Shown here: piece after piece, positions 55,437 to 64,000 of the stretch | Layout: each line of letters starts with the position of its first letter | Position numbering within the stretch: the stretch's first letter is position 1 | Source: Alphaproteobacteria bacterium | GTDB lineage: Bacteria; Pseudomonadota; Alphaproteobacteria; Micropepsales; Micropepsaceae | Length of the DNA: 64,000 bases | Direction of reading: 5' to 3' | Assembly: GCA_013389115.1 (NCBI GenBank) | Contig: JACADY010000061.1 | Location: 104,640-168,639 of the forward strand | The notes under the pieces: model-generated | Told to the model about the DNA's origin: nothing | The model's database searches: none | Seen by the model: the letters and a program-made list of their open reading frames with translations, nothing else | Made by a program: the position numbers and the translations under genes

Positions 55437-57626
55437 ATGCGTTTGCCGAGGGGGGCGCAGGGGTTTTGCGCCAGGCTCGCCAAGTCGAGCCGGATTCTGG
55501 CATTGATCCCGCTTGGCGTTCTGGCAACGGAAGCGATCGCTTTGGCGGAGGAAGCGCCGGAGCAGCCGATCCTGCTGGAAGCGGACAAGATCGACTACGA
55601 CACCAAGAACGGTGTCGTCACCGCGTCGGGAAATGTCGAGGCGACCTCGGGCGGGCGCTCAGTCAAGGCCGACCAGGTCATCTATAACCAGCGCACGGGC
55701 GTCGTGCTCGCGCGCGGCAATGTCGTGATGACCGAGGCCGATGGCAGCGTCGCCTTTGCCGACCAGGCCGAAGTGAGCGATGACCTGCGCGACGGCGTGA
55801 TCGACAGCCTCTCCATCGTGATGACGGATGATTCCAAGCTTGCCGCGACGCAGGGCCGCCGCTCGGGCGGCATCATCAGCGAATTGCGCCAGGTCATCTT
55901 CTCGCCGTGCAAGGTCTGCAAGGAGAACCCGCATCCCTTGTGGGCGATCAAGGCCGACCGGGTGGTGCACGACAAGGATGCGAAGGTCATTTCCTATACG
56001 AATGCGACCTTCGAGTTCCTGGGCGTCGATATCGCCTATCTGCCCTATTTCGAGCACGCCGACCCCAGCGTGAAGCGCAAGAGCGGCTTTCTCGTTCCCG
56101 ATGTCGGCACCTCCACCGACCTTGGCTATTTCGCCGAGATTCCCTACTACTACGCGCCCGATCCCGATTGGGACGTGACCATCGCGCCCTTCATCACGAC
56201 CAATGAGGGCCAGGTCCTCAAGGGCGAGTATCGCCAGCGTTTCGCCAACGGAAACATGATCTTCCGCGGCAGTCTTGCGAATGTGGAAGAGCGCAGGATA
56301 GACGGTTCGGGCACGGGTGACAACACGGTTGCCAGCCATTTGTTCGGCTATGGCTCGTTCGCCATCGACAAGCATTGGAGCTGGGGTTTTCAGGTCGAGC
56401 TCACCTCGAGCGATACCTATATGGAGCGGTATCTCATCTCGACCGATGACCGCCTCGTCACCAATCCCTGGCTCACCGGGCGCTGGAACCGCAGTTCGGT
56501 CTATGTCAACGGTTATTACTTCCAGGGCCTGCGGGCGAGCGATGACGTTGGGTCAACGCCGATCGTGCTCCCCCTTGTCGAGGGCACGTTCTATCCCACT
56601 GAGCGCGTCCTCGGCGGGCAGCTCAAGCTCGATGGCAACATGCTGGTGCTGCAGCGGGCGGACGGCACGGACAGCAATCGCATCTCGGGGACGGCGGAAT
56701 GGAAGCTGCCCTGGTATACCGAGGACGGCCAGGTCGTCACCTTGTTCGCCAGCATGCGCGGCGATCTCTACTATGCGACGGACCAGAACCTCTCGGGCAT
56801 TCCGGGGGACACGGAAGACAATGTCACCGGCCGCGTGCTGCCGATGGCGGGGATCGACATACGCTGGCCGTTCATTCGCTCCGGCGAGTGGGCCAATTAT
56901 CTCATCGAACCGATCGCCCAGGTGATCGCGGCACCCTATGGCGGCAATCCGGACGAAATTCCAAACGAAGACAGCGCCAGTTTCGAATTCGACGACACCA
57001 ACCTCTTCGACGCGGTGAAATTTCCCGGCCTCGACCGGTGGGAGAGCGGACCGCGCGCGAATGTGGGCGTGCGCGCCGCCGCCTATTTCGGCTCGGGCGG
57101 CCTCGTCGAAGTGCTGGCGGGGCAGAATTACCGCCTGCGCGAGGACACCGCCTTTGCCGATGACTCCGGCCTTGGCGATCAGCAATCCGACTATGTGGGG
57201 CGCCTCCTGATCCGCCCAGTCAGCAACATCTCCATCGTGTCGCGGGTGCGCCTCGATGATGAGGACTACACCGCCAACCGCAACGAGGTTTATGTCAGCG
57301 CCTACTACCCTGAGTTCCAGGTCAACGCAGGTTATGTGCGGCTCAACGACGAAACCGAAGGCCTTGGCATCGCCGCGCGCGAGGAAGTCCAGGCCGATAC
57401 GCGCGTGTTCCTCACCGACTATTGGAGCGTCGTCGCGGGCGGCAGGCGCGACCTTGAAGCCGGGCTCATGATCGACAGCAAGGCGGGCCTCATCTATGAA
57501 GACGAGTGCAGCGCCTTTGAGCTCAGCTATACGCGTTCCTTCACACGCGACCGCGACGCCGAACCTAACTCAGCCGTAATCTTCAGGTTCAAACTCAAGG
57601 CGTTGGGCGAAGAGATCGAAGGTTAA
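55437..57626 (+). CDS. lptD: LPS assembly outer-membrane protein LptD
   Basis: A 729-residue protein with a signal peptide (about residues 1-38), an OstA-like N-terminal domain (ILLEADKIDYDTKNGVVTASGNV and following repeats), and a large beta-barrel that inserts LPS into the outer leaflet. The cysteines near residue 160 (CKVCKENPHPLW) and near 700 (DECSAFELSY) fit the paired disulfides of LptD. It follows lptG by one base. No lptE is seen in the window. Confidence 0.95.
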   Translation: MRLPRGAQGFCARLAKSSRILALIPLGVLATEAIALAEEAPEQPILLEADKIDYDTKNGVVTASGNVEATSGGRSVKADQVIYNQRTGVVLARGNVVMTEADGSVAFADQAEVSDDLRDGVIDSLSIVMTDDSKLAATQGRRSGGIISELRQVIFSPCKVCKENPHPLWAIKADRVVHDKDAKVISYTNATFEFLGVDIAYLPYFEHADPSVKRKSGFLVPDVGTSTDLGYFAEIPYYYAPDPDWDVTIAPFITTNEGQVLKGEYRQRFANGNMIFRGSLANVEERRIDGSGTGDNTVASHLFGYGSFAIDKHWSWGFQVELTSSDTYMERYLISTDDRLVTNPWLTGRWNRSSVYVNGYYFQGLRASDDVGSTPIVLPLVEGTFYPTERVLGGQLKLDGNMLVLQRADGTDSNRISGTAEWKLPWYTEDGQVVTLFASMRGDLYYATDQNLSGIPGDTEDNVTGRVLPMAGIDIRWPFIRSGEWANYLIEPIAQVIAAPYGGNPDEIPNEDSASFEFDDTNLFDAVKFPGLDRWESGPRANVGVRAAAYFGSGGLVEVLAGQNYRLREDTAFADDSGLGDQQSDYVGRLLIRPVSNISIVSRVRLDDEDYTANRNEVYVSAYYPEFQVNAGYVRLNDETEGLGIAAREEVQADTRVFLTDYWSVVAGGRRDLEAGLMIDSKAGLIYEDECSAFELSYTRSFTRDRDAEPNSAVIFRFKLKALGEEIEG

Positions 57627-57753
57627 AACTCCTCGTTCGGGTTGATTGGCAAAGCGGATTCGCTATTCTCGCGGCGCTTGCAGGGTACGGATGCCCAGGG
57701 GGCCATCCGGTTCTCGCGCGGGCCAGGCTTCAAGCTTGAACAACCCATTTGGC

Positions 57754-59100
57754 ATGATGAAAGTCGCGACCCCCTTGTCCTTGATCTCTCCCCGGCTTTG
57801 CGCCGCGCGCGTCGGCGCGATGATACTCATTGCCCTTGCAGCCGTGACGCAGGCGATGGCCGCGACCGAACCCAACATCCAGCAGGTGACCGTGATCGTG
57901 AACGATCAGGTGATCTCGTCCTGGGATGTCGAACAGCGCACAAGGCTCGCGCTTATCAGTTCGGGCGCGCCGGATAACCCTGATATCCGCGAGCGCGTTC
58001 AGGCGCAGGTCATCCGTACGCTGATCGATGAGCAGTTGCAGATGCAGGAGGCCGAGCGCAACGAGGTCAAGGTCACGCGCGAGGAGATCAAGGAATCGAT
58101 GGAGCGCATCGCGCGCCAGAACAACATTCCGCTCGAGCGGATCATCGGCACGCTCGATGAAGCGGGGATCAGCCTCTCGACGCTGGAGGGACAGATCAAG
58201 GCGGAGCTGGCCTGGAGCAAGCTCATTTCCGCGCGCCTGTCGCCGCGTGTCCATGTCTCGGAAGAGGAGGTCGAAGAGGCCTTCAAGCGATCAGAGGAAA
58301 GCTCGGGCAAGATCCAGTATCTCGTCAGCGAAATCTTCCTCGTGATCGATTCGCCCGAGGATGAGGCCCGGGTGCGCAGCGATTCAGACGAGATCGTCCG
58401 CCAGATCCGCTCCGGCGCACCGTTTCCCCGCGTCGCCCAGCAGTTCAGCCAGTCCGCCTCGGCCGCGCAAGGCGGCGATATCGGCTGGATCACGGAGGGG
58501 CAGCTCTCGCCCGCGGTCGACCAGGTGCTGGGCAAGATGCGACCCAACCAGATCTCCGATCCCATCCGCGCGCCGGGCGGCTTCTACATTCTGGCGGTGC
58601 GCGACATGCGAACGCCCAAGGGCATGGAAATCGCGCCGACGACCCAGCAAAGCACGTTGCCGCCCGGCAAGATGCGCCTCGTGCAGGTGGTTGTGCCGCC
58701 CCAAGGCGGGGGCGAGGCGGGCATGCAGAAAACCGCACAGGCCGCCACCCAGGTCGCGGCCCGCATCGATGGCTGCGGCAAGTCGGCGCGCGAACTCGTG
58801 AGCACGATCAAAGGCGCCTCCTATGACGATCTGGGCGTCCTTAATCTCTCGGATCTTCAGGCGGGGCTGCGCGGCGCCCTTTCGCAGGTGCCCAATGGGC
58901 GCACGACCAATGCCTTCCCGACCCCGCAAGGCGTGATCTTCTTCATCGTCTGCGATGGCGGCACGACGCCCAAGATCGCCTCTTATGAGGCGCCGACGCG
59001 CGAGGAAATCCAGTCGCGGCTCTTCAACCAGCAGCTTTCCGTGCTCGCGCGGCGCTATTTGCGCGACCTGCGGCGCGACGCGGTGGTGGAGACGCGTTGA
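57754..59100 (+). CDS. surA: SurA-like periplasmic peptidyl-prolyl isomerase
   Basis: A 448-residue periplasmic chaperone for outer-membrane proteins. A signal peptide lies at about residues 18-36, ending ALAAVTQAMAA. The SurA N domain has QQVTVIVNDQVISSWDVEQR, and a parvulin domain reads GKIQYLVSEIFLVIDSP with FPRVAQQFSQSASAAQGGDIGWI. Its place right after lptD is the classical order (lptD-surA-pdxA-rsmA). Confidence 0.93.
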   Translation: MMKVATPLSLISPRLCAARVGAMILIALAAVTQAMAATEPNIQQVTVIVNDQVISSWDVEQRTRLALISSGAPDNPDIRERVQAQVIRTLIDEQLQMQEAERNEVKVTREEIKESMERIARQNNIPLERIIGTLDEAGISLSTLEGQIKAELAWSKLISARLSPRVHVSEEEVEEAFKRSEESSGKIQYLVSEIFLVIDSPEDEARVRSDSDEIVRQIRSGAPFPRVAQQFSQSASAAQGGDIGWITEGQLSPAVDQVLGKMRPNQISDPIRAPGGFYILAVRDMRTPKGMEIAPTTQQSTLPPGKMRLVQVVVPPQGGGEAGMQKTAQAATQVAARIDGCGKSARELVSTIKGASYDDLGVLNLSDLQAGLRGALSQVPNGRTTNAFPTPQGVIFFIVCDGGTTPKIASYEAPTREEIQSRLFNQQLSVLARRYLRDLRRDAVVETR

Positions 59101-59104
59101 CACC

Positions 59105-60106
59105 GTGGCCAATCTCCCTTCCCTACCGCTCTTGGTGACGATGGGGGAACCGGCCGGGATCGGGCTTGAGATCACACTCAAGGCCTATCGCGCGTTGCGC
59201 GAGACGGGTCCGGCCTTCCTGCTTCTCGATGATCCGGCGCGGGTGCAAGCCGAGGCGGGCGATCTCTCCCTCGCCGTCATCAATGATCCAGGCGAGGCGG
59301 TCGCCGCCTTCCCTCGCGCCCTGCCCGTCCTTCCCTTGAACCTGCCTTACGCCGTGACGCCGGGCCGGCCCGACACGCGCAACAACGACGCCGTCATGGG
59401 TGCGATCGCGCGCGCGGCCGCACTTGCGCAGAAGGGCGAGGTTGCGGGGATCATCACCAATCCCATCCACAAGGCTACGCTCTATGCGTCGGGATTTTCC
59501 TATCCGGGGCACACGGAATATCTGGCCGCGCTGACGGGGGAGCCTGAGGGGGCGGTGATGATGCTTGCGGTCGAGGGCTTGCGCGTCGTGCCGCTCACCA
59601 TCCACATCCCCCTGGCAGAGGTGCCGGGGCGCATCACGCCCGACCTCATCATCCGCACCGCCGAGACGATGGCGCGTGCGCTACTGCGCGATTTCGGGAT
59701 CGCGCGCCCGCGCATCGCGATCGCCGGGCTCAACCCGCATGCCGGGGAGGATGGCGGCATCGGCCGGGAGGAGTTGACACTCATCGCACCGGCGATCGAA
59801 GCGCTGCGCGGCCGGGGCATCGATGTGTCCGGGCCAAGGCCCGCCGACACCATGTTCCACGCGGCGGCGCGGGCGCAGTATGATGCCGCCTTGTGCATGT
59901 ATCACGATCAGGCGCTCATCCCCCTCAAGACCATCGATTTCGAGCACGGCGTCAATGTGACGATCGGGCTTCCCATCATCCGCACCTCGCCCGATCACGG
60001 AACGGCCTTCGACATCGCGGGGCGCGGGATCGCAAGCCCCGCCAGCCTCATCGCCGCCATCCGGCTCGCCGGCACGATGGCGCAGAACCGTGCCCGCCTA
60101 TCGTGA
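59105..60106 (+). CDS. pdxA: 4-hydroxythreonine-4-phosphate dehydrogenase
   Basis: A 333-residue enzyme of the vitamin B6 pathway. It begins [17 protein letters not shown], has [26 protein letters not shown] and [20 protein letters not shown], and [26 protein letters not shown] with metal-binding histidines. The GTG at 59105 is inferred from the family N-terminus. Its stop overlaps the rsmA start (GTGA). Confidence 0.95.
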   Translation: MANLPSLPLLVTMGEPAGIGLEITLKAYRALRETGPAFLLLDDPARVQAEAGDLSLAVINDPGEAVAAFPRALPVLPLNLPYAVTPGRPDTRNNDAVMGAIARAAALAQKGEVAGIITNPIHKATLYASGFSYPGHTEYLAALTGEPEGAVMMLAVEGLRVVPLTIHIPLAEVPGRITPDLIIRTAETMARALLRDFGIARPRIAIAGLNPHAGEDGGIGREELTLIAPAIEALRGRGIDVSGPRPADTMFHAAARAQYDAALCMYHDQALIPLKTIDFEHGVNVTIGLPIIRTSPDHGTAFDIAGRGIASPASLIAAIRLAGTMAQNRARLS

Positions 60107-61020
60107 GCAGGCCCATCGACCGGCTGCCACCCTTGCGCGAGACCGTGGCCCGGGCGGGGCTCAGCGCGAAAAAGGCGCTCGGGCAGAATTTTCTTTTCGA
60201 TCTCAATCTGACGCGGCGGATCGCGCGGGCGGGCCTCGCCGAAGGGGCAAGCGTGATCGAAGTTGGGCCGGGGCCGGGCGGCCTTACCCGGGCGCTCCTC
60301 GCCGAAGGCGCCCTGCATGTGCTCGCCATAGAGCGGGATGCGCGCTGCCTTCCCATTCTCGCCGAATTGAGCGCGGCGGCGCCGGGGCAGCTCACCATCA
60401 TTGAGGCTGACGCGATATTGGCCGATGAGGCGGCGCTGATCGCGGCACACCGCCTTCAGCCGCCTGTGCGGGTGATTTCAAACCTGCCCTATAACGCGGG
60501 CACGGCGCTGCTCATCAAATGGCTGACGTCCCCTTCCTGGCCGCCGTTCTGGCAATCGCTGACACTCATGTTCCAGCGCGAGGTCGCAGAGCGGATCGCC
60601 GCCCCGCCCGACAGCGAACACTACGGCCGGCTTTCAGTGCTGGCGCAATGGCGGGCCGAACCCCGTCTCCTCTTCGATGTGCACCCTTCCGCGTTCACGC
60701 CCCCGCCCAGCGTCACCTCCACCGTCGTGCAACTCACGCCGCTTACCCAGCCGCGCGCCGAGGCGGGCCTTGCCGCCCTTGAGGCGGTGACACGCGCCGC
60801 CTTCTCCCAGCGGCGCAAAATGTTGCGCTCGAGCCTCAAGTCTCTCTCAGTTCCGCCCACCATCCTGCTCGATCGCGCCGGCATCGATGGAACGCGGCGG
60901 GCCGAAACGCTCAGCATTGCCGAATTTGCCGCGCTCGCACGGGCCTATGCCGCCATTGCAAGGGACGCAGGTGGCGAGGCACAATCCTCGCAAACAAGGC
61001 GCAGAGGAACAGCCCCATGA
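60103..61020 (+). CDS. rsmA: 16S rRNA dimethyladenosine transferase
   Basis: A 305-residue methyltransferase that dimethylates two adenines near the 3' end of 16S rRNA. Visible motifs are [27 protein letters not shown] (SAM loop), [12 protein letters not shown], and [11 protein letters not shown] (catalytic). The GTG start overlaps the pdxA stop, and its own stop overlaps the alcohol dehydrogenase start (ATGA). Confidence 0.96.
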   Translation: MSRPIDRLPPLRETVARAGLSAKKALGQNFLFDLNLTRRIARAGLAEGASVIEVGPGPGGLTRALLAEGALHVLAIERDARCLPILAELSAAAPGQLTIIEADAILADEAALIAAHRLQPPVRVISNLPYNAGTALLIKWLTSPSWPPFWQSLTLMFQREVAERIAAPPDSEHYGRLSVLAQWRAEPRLLFDVHPSAFTPPPSVTSTVVQLTPLTQPRAEAGLAALEAVTRAAFSQRRKMLRSSLKSLSVPPTILLDRAGIDGTRRAETLSIAEFAALARAYAAIARDAGGEAQSSQTRRRGTAP

Positions 61021-62072
61021 AGAGCCAGGACATCATCGAATACGGCCAGCCGCTCGGCACCACGGACAAGCCGACGCCGGCCCCGCAGGGAAGCGAAGTC
61101 CTCGTCGAAATCGCCGCCTGCGGCGTCTGCCATTCCGATGTGCATCTGCATGATGGCTATTTCGACATGGGCGGCGGCAACAAGCTCGATGTGCGGCGCG
61201 GGCGCAAGCTGCCCTTCACGCTGGGGCATGAGATCGGCGGTACCGTTGTCGGGCTTGGGCCGCAGGCCGAAGGCGCGGCCATCGGTGACAAGCGGGTCGT
61301 CTATCCCTGGATCGGCTGCGGCAAATGCGGTGCGTGCGAACGGGGCGATGAACAACTATGCGGCAGCCCGCAGCAACTGGGCATTCAGGTCGCGGGGGGC
61401 TATGCCACGCATGTGCTCGTGCCGCACCCGCGCTATCTCCTCGATTACGGCACGATCGATCCGGCGCTCGCGGCCACCTATATGTGCTCGGGCCTCACAG
61501 CGTTCAGCGCGCTCAAGCAGCTTGGTCATGCCGCGAAGGGCGATCCCATCCTGATCCTGGGGCTGGGCGGGGTCGGCATGATGGGTCTTCAGTTCGCGCG
61601 CGCCATGTATCCCGATGCGCCGCTCTTCGCCGCCGATATCGACCCTGAGAAGCTCTCGCTTGCAGCAAAGACGGGTGCAACGCCCATCGATACGCGCGAA
61701 GCGGATGCCGCGAAGAAGATCATCACCGCCACGGGCGGGGGCGTTTTCGGCGCCGTCGATTTCGTCGGCTGCGAGCCCACCTATGCGGTCGGCAATGCCG
61801 CGCTTCGCAAAGGCGGCCGGCTCGTCATCGTCGGCCTTGTCGGCGGCGCGATGAGTTCTCCCCTGCCCCTCTTCCCGATGCGGGCGATATCGATCTCGGG
61901 CTCTTATGTGGGCTCGCTCGGCGATGCGAAGGACATGCTGCGCCTCGTGCAGACGGGCAAGGTGGCGCCGATCCCGATCGAGCACCGGCCGCTTTCGGCG
62001 GCGAACAAGTCGCTCGATGACCTGCGCCATGGCAAGGTGCATGGCCGCGTGGTGCTGATGCCGCAGGGCTGA
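61017..62072 (+). CDS. Zinc-dependent alcohol dehydrogenase
   Basis: A 351-residue MDR-family enzyme. Catalytic zinc residues are C38 in CGVCHSDVH with H71-E72 in GHEIGG; the structural zinc site is C101, C104, C107, C115 in the [10 protein letters not shown] block. The NAD-binding loop reads [11 protein letters not shown]. Substrate preference is not clear. It is coupled by overlap to rsmA, an unusual neighbour, and lies between rsmA and the repeat-filled gap before gmk, so it is probably an addition to the conserved block. Confidence 0.93.
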   Translation: MKSQDIIEYGQPLGTTDKPTPAPQGSEVLVEIAACGVCHSDVHLHDGYFDMGGGNKLDVRRGRKLPFTLGHEIGGTVVGLGPQAEGAAIGDKRVVYPWIGCGKCGACERGDEQLCGSPQQLGIQVAGGYATHVLVPHPRYLLDYGTIDPALAATYMCSGLTAFSALKQLGHAAKGDPILILGLGGVGMMGLQFARAMYPDAPLFAADIDPEKLSLAAKTGATPIDTREADAAKKIITATGGGVFGAVDFVGCEPTYAVGNAALRKGGRLVIVGLVGGAMSSPLPLFPMRAISISGSYVGSLGDAKDMLRLVQTGKVAPIPIEHRPLSAANKSLDDLRHGKVHGRVVLMPQG

Positions 62073-62111
62073 GCGCGGCGACGAACCTTTGCCGCTGCGG
62101 TGACAGGGCCG

Positions 62112-62156
62112 CCTCACCCTTCGAGGCTCGGCTTCGCCTCGCACCTCAGGGTGAGG
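62112..62156. repeat. REP-like palindrome A
   Basis: CCTCACCCT... through ...AGGGTGAGG, 45 bases with complementary 9-base ends. It sits in the gap between the converging alcohol dehydrogenase and gmk genes. Confidence 0.8.
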
Positions 62157-62170
62157 ACTTATGTAGAAAA

Positions 62171-62214
62171 CCTCATCCTGAGGCGGCCGCCTTCGCGGCC
62201 CTCGAAGGGTGAGG
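62171..62214. repeat. REP-like palindrome B
   Basis: CCTCATCCTGAGG... through ...TCGAAGGGTGAGG, 44 bases with nearly complementary ends. The tandem pair A+B has the same order as the element near 17.4 kb, which marks it as a composite repeat. Confidence 0.8.
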
Positions 62215-62220
62215 GCTCCA

Positions 62221-62859
62221 CTAACCCTTCATCAGTGTACGGACGAAATCGGAGAGGCCGGTGAGGCGGTCACGGCGCTGGCGCTCGGCGCCAAGGATGC
62301 TGACGACGCGCTTCAGCGCCGTGTCCATATCCTCGTTGATGATGATGTAGTCGTATTCGGCCCAGTGGCTCATCTCATCGTTCGCCTTTGCCATGCGGCC
62401 GCGCACGACCTCCTCTGAATCCTGCGCGCGCGCGTGCAGGCGCCGCTCAAGCTCCGCGCGCGAGGGCGGCAATACGAAGATGGCGACGACATCGTTGCGC
62501 GCCTTCTGACGCAGTTGCTGGGTGCCTTGCCAGTCGATATCGAAGAGCACGTCGCGGCCGAGGCGCAAGGCCGCCTCGACAGGCGCGCCCAAGGTGCCAT
62601 AGGAATTGCCGAACACGGTTGCGTGCTCAAGGAATTCGCCCTTTGCCACCATGCGCTCGAAATCCTCGCGCGTGACAAAGTGATAGTCGCGGCCATCGAC
62701 CTCGGCGGGGCGCTTTGGCCGCGTCGTCACCGAGACTGACATCGTGATGCCCTGATCGCTCTCCAGCAACAGCCGCGAGAGCGTCGTCTTGCCCGCGCCA
62801 GAGGGCGATGACAGCACCAGCATCAGGCCACGGCGGGGAATGTCGATTGTGCCACTCAT
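62221..62859 (-). CDS. gmk: Guanylate kinase
   Basis: A 212-residue enzyme that phosphorylates GMP to GDP. It has the P-loop SSPSGAGKTTLSR near residues 17-29, SVTTRPKRPAEVDGRDYHFV for GMP binding, and DIDWQGTQQLRQKA. It overlaps yicC (ATGA), a common pair. Confidence 0.97.
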   Translation of the reverse strand: MSGTIDIPRRGLMLVLSSPSGAGKTTLSRLLLESDQGITMSVSVTTRPKRPAEVDGRDYHFVTREDFERMVAKGEFLEHATVFGNSYGTLGAPVEAALRLGRDVLFDIDWQGTQQLRQKARNDVVAIFVLPPSRAELERRLHARAQDSEEVVRGRMAKANDEMSHWAEYDYIIINEDMDTALKRVVSILGAERQRRDRLTGLSDFVRTLMKG

Positions 62860-63740
62860 TCGACGTTCTGAACCTGTTCGCGCATCTGGTCGATCACCGC
62901 CTTCAGCGAGAGCCCCAGACGGGTCAGCTCGATATCGGCGGCCTTCGAACAGAGCGTATTTGCCTCACGCATGAACTCCTGGGTGAGAAAGTCAAGCCGG
63001 CGTCCCGCGGCGTCCTCATCAAGGAGGCTCAATCCTTGCGAGACATGGGCGGTGAGGCGGTCAAGCTCCTCACGGATGTCGGCCTTGGCGGCAAGCAGCG
63101 CCACCTCCTGCGCGAGGCGTTCCTCCGAGGGGCGATTGGCGGCATCGAGAAGCTGTGCGACCTGCTCGCGCAGGCGGGCCGCGATCGCCGCGGGCTGCGT
63201 GGCGGCCAGCCCCCTTGCCTCCGCAACGAGGCGCGCGATTTCGCCGATCTGGCCGCGAAGGATCGCCTGCAACTTGGTGCCCTCCTCGGCGCGCGATCGA
63301 GCAAGGCCCTGAAAGACGCCGCGCAGGGATGCGATCAGGGCCTCTTCAAGTTCGGCGTGCTCCTCTTCCGTCTCGGGCGTTTCGATGGTCTCGATCACGC
63401 CCTTCAGCCCCATGATGCCGTCCAGCGTCGGCTCGTCGGCGTCAATCCGATCATCGAGCCGCTCCATCGCGGCGAGGATCTGCTGCAGCGCGTCGTCGTT
63501 GATGCGGATCTGGGTCTGAGATTTCGTGCGCACGAGGGAGAGCGACACCTGAAGATTGCCGCGCCGGCAATGCTCCTGCGCCAACGCCCGCACGCGCATA
63601 TCGAGGGCGTCAAATCCCTGAGGCAGGCGCGCGCGCATCTCAAGCCCGCGGCCATTGACGCTCTTCACCTCCCATACCCAGGAGGCGAAGGGCACCTGGC
63701 CGGTGCCGCGAGAGAAACCTGTCATCGAATGAAACGGCAT
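62856..63740 (-). CDS. yicC: YicC/YloC family endoribonuclease
   Basis: A 294-residue protein with the YicC N-terminal signature MTGFSRGTGQ and VWEVKSVNGRGLEMRARLP, and the DUF1732 C-terminus RRLDFLTQEFMREANTLCSK. E. coli YicC is an RNase linked to decay of a regulatory RNA. The ATG at 63740 has CAGGG upstream. In relatives mltG and fab genes usually lie upstream; here an IS481 end follows instead. Confidence 0.94.
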   Translation of the reverse strand: MPFHSMTGFSRGTGQVPFASWVWEVKSVNGRGLEMRARLPQGFDALDMRVRALAQEHCRRGNLQVSLSLVRTKSQTQIRINDDALQQILAAMERLDDRIDADEPTLDGIMGLKGVIETIETPETEEEHAELEEALIASLRGVFQGLARSRAEEGTKLQAILRGQIGEIARLVAEARGLAATQPAAIAARLREQVAQLLDAANRPSEERLAQEVALLAAKADIREELDRLTAHVSQGLSLLDEDAAGRRLDFLTQEFMREANTLCSKAADIELTRLGLSLKAVIDQMREQVQNVE

Positions 63741-63784
63741 GGATTTGCCCTGCTCAGAATCGCACCAGCCCACTTATGCGCGCC

Positions 63785-63823
63785 AGAGCACGATGCGTTC
63801 AAATTAGATCGGCATCTTGCTCT
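63785..63823. repeat. Composite intergenic palindrome, part 1
   Basis: AGAGCA ... TGCTCT inverted ends over 39 bases, with the internal GATGCGTTCAAATTAGATC stretch. It resembles a dispersed intergenic repeat common in rhizobial genomes; this attribution is from memory. Confidence 0.65.
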
Positions 63824-63839
63824 GTGGCCTTTGATTGTC

Positions 63840-63884
63840 GCGTGATTTTTTCGGAAAACCGGTATCCACTTTTCCGCATCACGC
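63840..63884. repeat. Composite intergenic palindrome, part 2
   Basis: GCGTGAT ... ATCACGC perfect 7-bp ends over 45 bases, with TTCGGAAAACCGGTATCCA inside. It lies between part 1 and the transposase end, two bases from the transposase stop codon. Confidence 0.7.
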
Positions 63885-63885
63885 T

Positions 63886-64000
63886 CTAGCTGTGGAGCCT
63901 CAATAGGTTGTTCTCGGTGAGGCCGAGTCGGCTGATGGGTGTAGTTGCCTTCAAGCTACCATGTGGGCGGTGCCAGTTGTAGCGATGGAGCCAGCGCGGC
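63886..64000 (-). mobile_element. IS481-type transposase, C-terminal end (partial)
   Basis: Reading the minus strand from the window edge gives a frame ending ...RYNWHRPHGSLKA, then ISRLGLTENNLLRLHS and a TAG at 63888-63886. This is the typical C-terminus of IS481 family integrase-like transposases, whose YNxHRPH block is part of the rve core. The rest lies outside the window, so completeness and terminal inverted repeats cannot be judged. Confidence 0.85.

Noticed and set aside
1..64000. CRISPR arrays, tRNA or rRNA genes
   Set aside because: No regular spaced repeats and no tRNA-like T-loop/acceptor combinations were noticed in the intergenic gaps. This was by eye; tRNAscan-SE or a CRISPR finder would be decisive.

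Overview
This 64 kb window reads as core chromosome of an alphaproteobacterium, most likely of the Hyphomicrobiales (Rhizobiales). The evidence is high-GC codon use, gene-order blocks typical of that class (amiC-PBP1A-prfB next to rne; aroQ-accB-accC-aat next to DUF2155/mlaD/NDUFA12; DUF2066-pgsA-hda-ppk-ppx next to purMN; holC-pepA / lptF-lptG-lptD-surA-pdxA-rsmA; yicC-gmk), an NDUFA12 subunit of complex I, a B12-dependent ribonucleotide reductase, and intergenic palindromic repeats of a style I associate with rhizobial relatives. No rRNA, tRNA, CRISPR array, prophage or plasmid function was found.

Layout. 1-5.3 kb: a partial AsmA/DUF3971-like protein, a FemAB-like GNAT protein, a one-cysteine Bcp peroxiredoxin, a DUF455 ferritin-like protein and an overlapping M23 peptidase-bactofilin pair (cell shape). 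5.3-6.9 kb: a ferric-reductase-like membrane protein divergent from a TetR regulator, with two matching 17-bp operator candidates between them. 6.8-15.7 kb: prfB with an intact programmed +1 frameshift site, PBP1A, the amidase AmiC, then divergent RNase E with a long leader. 15.9-17.4 kb: an unrecognised five-helix membrane protein, followed by duplicated palindromic repeats. 17.6-21.4 kb: a GGT-like lipoprotein that lacks the catalytic threonine, a BepA-like M48 metalloprotease with TPRs, and a DsbA-type oxidoreductase. 21.4-27.9 kb: a ThiS-ThiG fusion, aroQ-accB-accC-aat, then on the other strand NDUFA12-mlaD-DUF2155, and a single-domain response regulator. 28.4-33.2 kb: nrdJ with a strong terminator, then two small coupled genes. 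33.2-49.6 kb: aspS, rnd, ppx, ppk, hda, pgsA-like, DUF2066, an apparently inserted DUF1501/DUF1800 pair, purMN, ndk and an ABC-F ATPase. 49.6-62.9 kb: a TPR gene broken by an in-frame stop, maoC-like, holC, pepA, the LPS transport genes lptFGD, surA, pdxA, rsmA, a zinc alcohol dehydrogenase and gmk. 62.9-64 kb: yicC, a composite palindromic repeat and the end of an IS481-type transposase.

Together the genes are mostly envelope biogenesis (peptidoglycan synthesis and cleavage, LPS transport, periplasmic folding and proteolysis, lipid transport), nucleotide metabolism, translation and RNA decay. Many neighbours overlap by ATGA or GTGA, implying translational coupling. I found no convincing new multi-gene system. 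The most interesting points are the GGT-like protein without a nucleophile, the ThiS-ThiG fusion that hides the sulfur-carrier tail, the stop-interrupted TPR gene beside a 15-bp duplication, the Aat tail encoded antisense to DUF2155, the paired TetR operators, the orphan 472-residue membrane protein and the DUF1501/DUF1800 insertion.
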